DNA of 7,697 nucleotides from Chloroflexota bacterium (GTDB taxonomy: Bacteria; Chloroflexota; Limnocylindria; Limnocylindrales; CSP1-4), in assembly GCA_021802185.1 (NCBI GenBank), contig JAKAAV010000097.1, forward strand, positions 1 to 7,697, in the 5' to 3' direction. Positions 5,038 through 7,697 of this stretch are shown one piece after another. Every line of letters begins with the position of its first letter. The first letter of the stretch is position 1. A model generated the notes under the pieces. That model did not search any database. It was not told the origin of the DNA and was given only the letters and a program-made list of their open reading frames with translations. Both the position numbers and the translations under genes were made by a program.

Positions 5038-5372
5038 CCGGGGTTCCGGAGGTTGCCCGCTCCGCACGCGTTGATGACCCAACGGCGCTCCAACGGGCGG
5101 CGGCGGTGCGCCACGCGCTTCGCGTGGCCGGTCAGACGAGCGCGCTTGCCTCGATGATCCAAGGCGGGCGCCCATATGGCGACGTGGTCCAGCAGCTGCT
5201 CGCAGCCCGCGGCTCGCTAGACGCGCTGCTCGTCCGACTGCTCGAGATCGAGCTCAATGGCAACCTGCCGCGGGCCGAACGCGCGCTGGTCAGAGCGCTC
5301 GTCTGCCCTGCGCTGGGACGTCGCGCCCCATCTCGCGAGGGGCCAGCCCGCAGGCCGGCGCCCCTCGGGTAG
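5034..5372 (+). CDS. CsoR/RcnR-family regulator-like protein without copper ligands
   Basis: This 112-residue protein has the all-helical CsoR/RcnR (DUF156) pattern. A first helix with a basic patch (about 20-43, RHALRVAGQTSALASMI) corresponds to the usual RL-RIEGQV-GI-RMIE, followed by PYGDVVQQLLAARGSLDALL and a long helix. CsoR proteins are cytosolic tetramers that release DNA when Cu(I) binds a Cys-His-Cys site. By hand alignment to M. tuberculosis CsoR all three ligands are gone: Cys36 is Gly49, His61 is Glu73 and Cys65 is Asn77, while Tyr48 is kept. It should not sense Cu(I) in the usual way. It may be a constitutive binder, sense another signal or serve as a partner subunit. The ATG at 5034 overlaps the preceding stop (ATGA). 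Family assignment is by pattern only. Confidence 0.6.
   Translation: MTGVPEVARSARVDDPTALQRAAAVRHALRVAGQTSALASMIQGGRPYGDVVQQLLAARGSLDALLVRLLEIELNGNLPRAERALVRALVCPALGRRAPSREGPARRPAPLG
5336..5367 (+). terminator. Hairpin over the 3' end of the CsoR-like gene
   Basis: CGAGGGGC (5336-5343) and GCCCCTCG (5360-5367) form a perfect 8-bp stem around a 16-nt GC-rich loop. It ends 3 bp before the stop codon TAG (5370-5372), so it could stop transcription at the gene's end. No T-run follows. Confidence 0.45.
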
Positions 5373-5485
5373 GCGAGACACTCGAACGTGGGCGCCCGTT
5401 GCGCGAGCATGGCGCGGACATGAACGACCAGGGTTCCCAGACGGCGTGGGCTTCGGCGCTCTCCTGGGCCACGCGGGGCCGGCTT

Positions 5486-5546
5486 CTCACGGCTTCGTTA
5501 GGTCGCACTCAGCCGGCGCTCACCTGCGTCGGCTCTACTTGACGAC
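5486..5546 (+). promoter_or_regulatory. CTCA array D: promoter of the lgt operon, leaderless
   Basis: Boxes start at 5486 (CTCA, in TTCTCAC), 5497 (GTTA, degenerate), 5508 (CTCA) and 5519 (CTCA), all in 11-bp register. The -10-like TCTACT (5534-5539) ends 7 nt before the ATG at 5547. The predicted start is at or next to that codon, again leaving no ribosome site. Confidence 0.7.
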
Positions 5547-5735
5547 ATGCCCAGCAGGTCGAGCCGTCCCGTCATTGCGATCGCCGCGCCCTCGGCGGCG
5601 GACGCCTGGCCGCTCACCGCTGCCGGCGTGATCGGCGCGACGGGACTCCTGACGGTCGTCGTGGGTGGCGAGGTCGCGCTCGTGGCGCTCGCGCTCGCCA
5701 TCGCCCTCCTCGCGCTCTGGGTCGCCGCGTCATGA
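5547..5735 (+). CDS. Small hydrophobic membrane protein, unknown family
   Basis: This 62-residue protein has a short Ser/Arg-rich start and then almost continuous hydrophobic sequence, fitting two membrane helices at about 22-40 and 42-60 (VALVALALAIALLALWVAA). No motif is recognisable. It is the first gene of the four-gene operon, sits directly behind the -10 element of CTCA array D, and its stop overlaps the next start by four bases, which argues that it is translated. There is no ribosome binding site, consistent with leaderless initiation. It may stabilise or anchor the cupredoxin-like partner. The function is unknown. Confidence 0.55.
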   Translation: MPSRSSRPVIAIAAPSAADAWPLTAAGVIGATGLLTVVVGGEVALVALALAIALLALWVAAS

Positions 5736-6253
5736 GTGGCCAGCCGGCCCGAGCCCGGTTCACGCCGGCGGGCGTCCAGCTTGTCCACGTGACGGTGCGC
5801 GAGGGCTACCGACCGGGGGCGATCGAGGCACGTGCGGGCGTGCCGCTCCGGCTCGTGTTCCATCGCGACGAGGACACCCCGTGCTCAGAGCGCGTCGTGT
5901 TCTCCTCGCCCCATGTCGACCGACACCTCGTGGCGCACGGCGAGACCGTCGTCGACCTACCCTCCCAGGGCCCCGGCGAGGTGCGCTTCACCTGCGGGAT
6001 GGGGCGCTACCGCGGGCGTATCCGGTTCAGCCCCGCGCTGGGCCGTCGCCGCCCCGGGCTGGCCAGCCGATTCCGGTCCGCCGGTATCGGGATGGCGCTG
6101 GCGCTCGTCATCGTTCTCGCGGCGCTGGCGGCGTCGGGCTTGATTCCGGCGGCCGGACCCATGCCCTGGCTGGCGGCGGGGGCCACGCTCCTGCTGATCG
6201 GTTGGCTCACGCTTGTCGCGCGTGTCGTCGGCACCGCGCCCGGGTCCCGGTAA
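5732..6253 (+). CDS. Cupredoxin-like protein with two C-terminal membrane helices
   Basis: This 173-residue protein has an N-terminal cupredoxin-like beta domain (about 17-100) and two membrane helices (about 117-136 and 144-163) joined by an Arg-rich segment (104-116). The domain follows a known variant seen in copper-related proteins: REGYRPGAIEARAGVPLRL, then DTPCSERVVF with Cys51, then RFTCGMGRYRGRIRF with Cys88 and Met90. The usual C-x4-H-x4-M loop is absent, so copper is probably held by Cys51, Cys88, Met90 and perhaps His61 or His65; that set is inference. No signal peptide is seen, so the domain side is uncertain. The start overlaps the previous stop (ATGA), and the lgt-like gene follows 10 bp later. 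A membrane copper chaperone or relay is the likely role. Confidence 0.72.
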   Translation: MSGQPARARFTPAGVQLVHVTVREGYRPGAIEARAGVPLRLVFHRDEDTPCSERVVFSSPHVDRHLVAHGETVVDLPSQGPGEVRFTCGMGRYRGRIRFSPALGRRRPGLASRFRSAGIGMALALVIVLAALAASGLIPAAGPMPWLAAGATLLLIGWLTLVARVVGTAPGSR

Positions 6254-6263
6254 GGAAGCCAGC

Positions 6264-7082
6264 ATGCCCTTCGTCATCGACATCGACCCGATCGCGTTCC
6301 GGCTGGGTGGCCTGGCGATCCACTGGTACGGGATCATCGTGGCGCTCGCGGTTCTGATCGGGCTCTGGTACGCGGCGCGCGAGGCGCGCCGGGCGGGCAT
6401 CGACGCCGAGGCGTTCGAGTCGGGAGCGTGGTGGGTTGGGATCGCCGGCGTGCTCGGAGCGCGAGCCCTTTACGTCCTCCAGCGCGGCCTCGATCCCGGC
6501 ATGGGTCCGCTCGGCTTCTTCATGATCTGGGACGGCGGCCTCTCGTTCTACGGCGGCCTTGTCGCGGCGGGGCTCGCCCTGGCGGTCTTCGCCCGCCGGC
6601 GGCACCTCTCGCTGGCCCGACTCGCCGATGTCGTCGCGCCGCCTGCGGCCCTGGGCATGGCGATCGGGCACCTCGGCTGTGTGGTCAGCGGCGACTCGTT
6701 CGGGGTCCCGACGACGCTGCCCTGGGCGGTCGTCTACCGCAACCCCGGCGCGATGGCACCGCTCGGGGTGCGGCTCCAACCCACCCAGCTGTACGAGGCA
6801 GTCGCGGTCGGCGTCCTCTTCGTCGCGCTCGGCGCGGGTCGCACCCGCCTCGAGCGCCTGGGCGCGGGCGCGGTGGCCGGCGCATACCTGGTCGGGCTCT
6901 CCGCGATCCGCTTCGTCCTCTTCTTCCTGCGCGACGAACCGCCGCTCCTCCTCGGGCTCAAGACCGCGCAGTGGATCGGCCTCGGGCTGGGCGCAGTCGG
7001 GCTCGTGGTGCTCGCCGTTCTCGTCGTGCGTCGCCCCGTCGCGGCCGGTTCACTCGCCACTCCGGAGGTTGGCAGATCATGA
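6264..7082 (+). CDS. lgt: Prolipoprotein diacylglyceryl transferase family protein, divergent
   Basis: This 272-residue multi-helix protein aligns along its length with Lgt, the membrane enzyme that moves diacylglycerol from phosphatidylglycerol to the lipobox Cys of prolipoproteins. Conserved features are IHWYG (His20, Tyr22; E. coli Tyr26), DGGLSFYGGL, QPTQLYE (172-178) and RFVLFFLRDEP with Arg223 (E. coli Arg239). Key residues differ: E. coli His103 is Tyr96, and the signature GRLGNFINGELWG reads GHLGCVVSGDSFG, so Arg143 is His136, Asn146 is Cys139 and Glu151 is Asp144. It may be a paralogue with altered substrate rather than the housekeeping enzyme. The ATG at 6264 has AAGGA (6252-6256) 7 nt upstream; the open frame reaches back to 6213 inside the previous gene. 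Its stop overlaps the next start. Confidence 0.85.
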   Translation: MPFVIDIDPIAFRLGGLAIHWYGIIVALAVLIGLWYAAREARRAGIDAEAFESGAWWVGIAGVLGARALYVLQRGLDPGMGPLGFFMIWDGGLSFYGGLVAAGLALAVFARRRHLSLARLADVVAPPAALGMAIGHLGCVVSGDSFGVPTTLPWAVVYRNPGAMAPLGVRLQPTQLYEAVAVGVLFVALGAGRTRLERLGAGAVAGAYLVGLSAIRFVLFFLRDEPPLLLGLKTAQWIGLGLGAVGLVVLAVLVVRRPVAAGSLATPEVGRS

Positions 7083-7465
7083 TCACCACTCGCCCCGCGC
7101 CGCCCGCGTCGCAGGTTCCCGTAGTCGGCGATGGCCCGTCGCTTCCCGCGGGCGGGGGAGTGCCAACGCCGGCCGAGTCGGCGATCTCCGACGCGATCCT
7201 CGCGGCGGCCCGGGTCGATCGGCGGGTCTGGCTGGCCGCGGGAGTACTCGTGATCGCCAGCCTCCTCCTCGCCGCTGGGGTGCCCGCCTCGACGCTGCTC
7301 ACGTTCGGCCTCTTGTTCGGTTGCGTGGGAATGCACCTCTTCATGGGCCATGGCGGCCATGCCGGCCACGGTGGCGACCCTGAGCCCGCCGGCCCGCAGC
7401 AGGACGGGGCGCGCCCCCAAGCCGCCCATGTGGGCCACGTGCACGCGGGTTCGGAAGGCGACTGA
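7079..7465 (+). CDS. DUF2933-like membrane protein with His-rich tail
   Basis: This 128-residue protein has a Pro/Gly/Ala-rich N-terminus, two membrane helices (about 50-67 and 70-88) and a His-rich tail. The segment CVGMHLFMGHGGHAGHGG, just after the second helix, is the pattern of DUF2933 proteins, small membrane proteins found with copper and heavy-metal genes. More His residues follow (AAHVGHVHAG), a plausible metal-binding tail. The ATG at 7079 overlaps the lgt-like stop (ATGA), and GGAGG (7064-7068) lies 10 nt upstream, so it is the last gene of the operon. The family call rests on the helix-MHLFM-His pattern and is moderate; the metal-binding inference is stronger. Confidence 0.7.
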   Translation: MITTRPAPPASQVPVVGDGPSLPAGGGVPTPAESAISDAILAAARVDRRVWLAAGVLVIASLLLAAGVPASTLLTFGLLFGCVGMHLFMGHGGHAGHGGDPEPAGPQQDGARPQAAHVGHVHAGSEGD

Positions 7466-7495
7466 ACAGCGTGTCGCGCCCCGCAGCGCGGTGCT

Positions 7496-7530
7496 CGAGG
7501 CGATCGCCCATTCCCGGGCCTCGCGCCTCG
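7496..7530 (+). terminator. Hairpin downstream of the lgt operon
   Basis: CGAGGCG (7496-7502) and CGCCTCG (7524-7530) form a perfect 7-bp stem around a 21-nt loop; the inner CGAGGC can alternatively pair with GCCTCG at 7518-7523. It lies 30 bp after the last stop of the operon and before CTCA array E. There is no T-run. Confidence 0.45.
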
Positions 7531-7564
7531 CTCCGACGGCCCGCCTGTCCAGATCAGGCGTCTT

Positions 7565-7625
7565 CTCCGCGACGTCTCAGCGACGCGTCACGCCTCTCTC
7601 AGGTTCGGGCGGGATCCTGACGACT
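7565..7625 (+). promoter_or_regulatory. CTCA array E: promoter reading off the right edge
   Basis: Boxes start at 7565 (CTCC), 7576 (CTCA), 7587 (GTCA) and 7598 (CTCA), all in exact 11-bp register. The -10-like GATCCT (7613-7618) lies 11 bp past the last box, with a start expected near 7625. It should drive a gene lying mostly outside the window. Confidence 0.65.
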
Positions 7626-7692
7626 GGGTCGACGGGGCATCGAGCCGCGTCGGCCCGCCAGTCTTGTCAGGAGCGCACGGAGCGCATACACC

Positions 7693-7697
7693 ATGAC
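7693..7697 (+). CDS. Possible start of a gene cut by the window edge
   Basis: An ATG at 7693-7695 follows GGAG (7679-7682) by 10 nt, and another GGAG lies at 7669-7672. CTCA array E ends about 75 bp upstream. Only the first codons are present, so nothing can be said of the product. Confidence 0.25.

Noticed and set aside
5420..5545. Possible 40-codon frame starting MNDQGSQTAW before the lgt operon
   Set aside because: No ribosome site, and it overlaps the CTCA array and -10 element.

Overview
The window is high-GC, densely packed bacterial DNA. Operons are short, four of the five intra-operon junctions overlap in an ATGA-type arrangement, and two promoters seem to give leaderless messages. 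This fits a Chloroflexota or Actinomycetota lineage; the sequence alone does not settle the phylum. Nearly every recognisable protein belongs to copper or heavy-metal handling in the envelope, so I read the window as a metal-homeostasis island.

Layout. Positions 1-89 hold a possible 3' end of an unrecognised gene. Positions 90-661 have no convincing protein gene. They carry three 13-bp repeats, a 9-bp hairpin, and the 5' half of a tRNA-Gln(CTG) whose T-arm is replaced by another hairpin. A His-tailed YHS-domain protein lies on the minus strand (662-856). All remaining genes are on the plus strand: a DoxX-family membrane protein (1485-2075); a SHOCT protein plus a secreted sulfocyanin-like cupredoxin (2281-3296); a site-2-protease homologue that has lost its catalytic motifs (3442-4581); a small Cys-containing protein overlapping a CsoR-like regulator without copper ligands (4822-5372); and a four-gene operon of a small membrane protein, a membrane-anchored cupredoxin-like protein, a divergent Lgt and a His-rich DUF2933-like protein (5547-7465). 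A further gene probably starts at the right edge.

The most striking signal is regulatory. Six intergenic regions carry three or four CTCA boxes spaced exactly 11 bp apart: minus strand 1034-998; plus strand 1353, 3393, 4742, 5486 and 7565. A weak -10 element follows the last box at a near-constant distance. This is the geometry of tandem OmpR/PhoB-type response-regulator sites and ties almost the whole window into one putative regulon. No such regulator is encoded here. The SHOCT-cupredoxin operon is the only one without a clear copy.

Inferred working model: an envelope signal, plausibly copper, activates a set that sequesters metal (YHS and His-rich proteins), binds it outside the membrane (two cupredoxins) and modifies the envelope (DoxX, Lgt-like). 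Three members are degenerate versions of known families (S2P-like, CsoR-like, Lgt-like), which suggests roles repurposed from the textbook ones.
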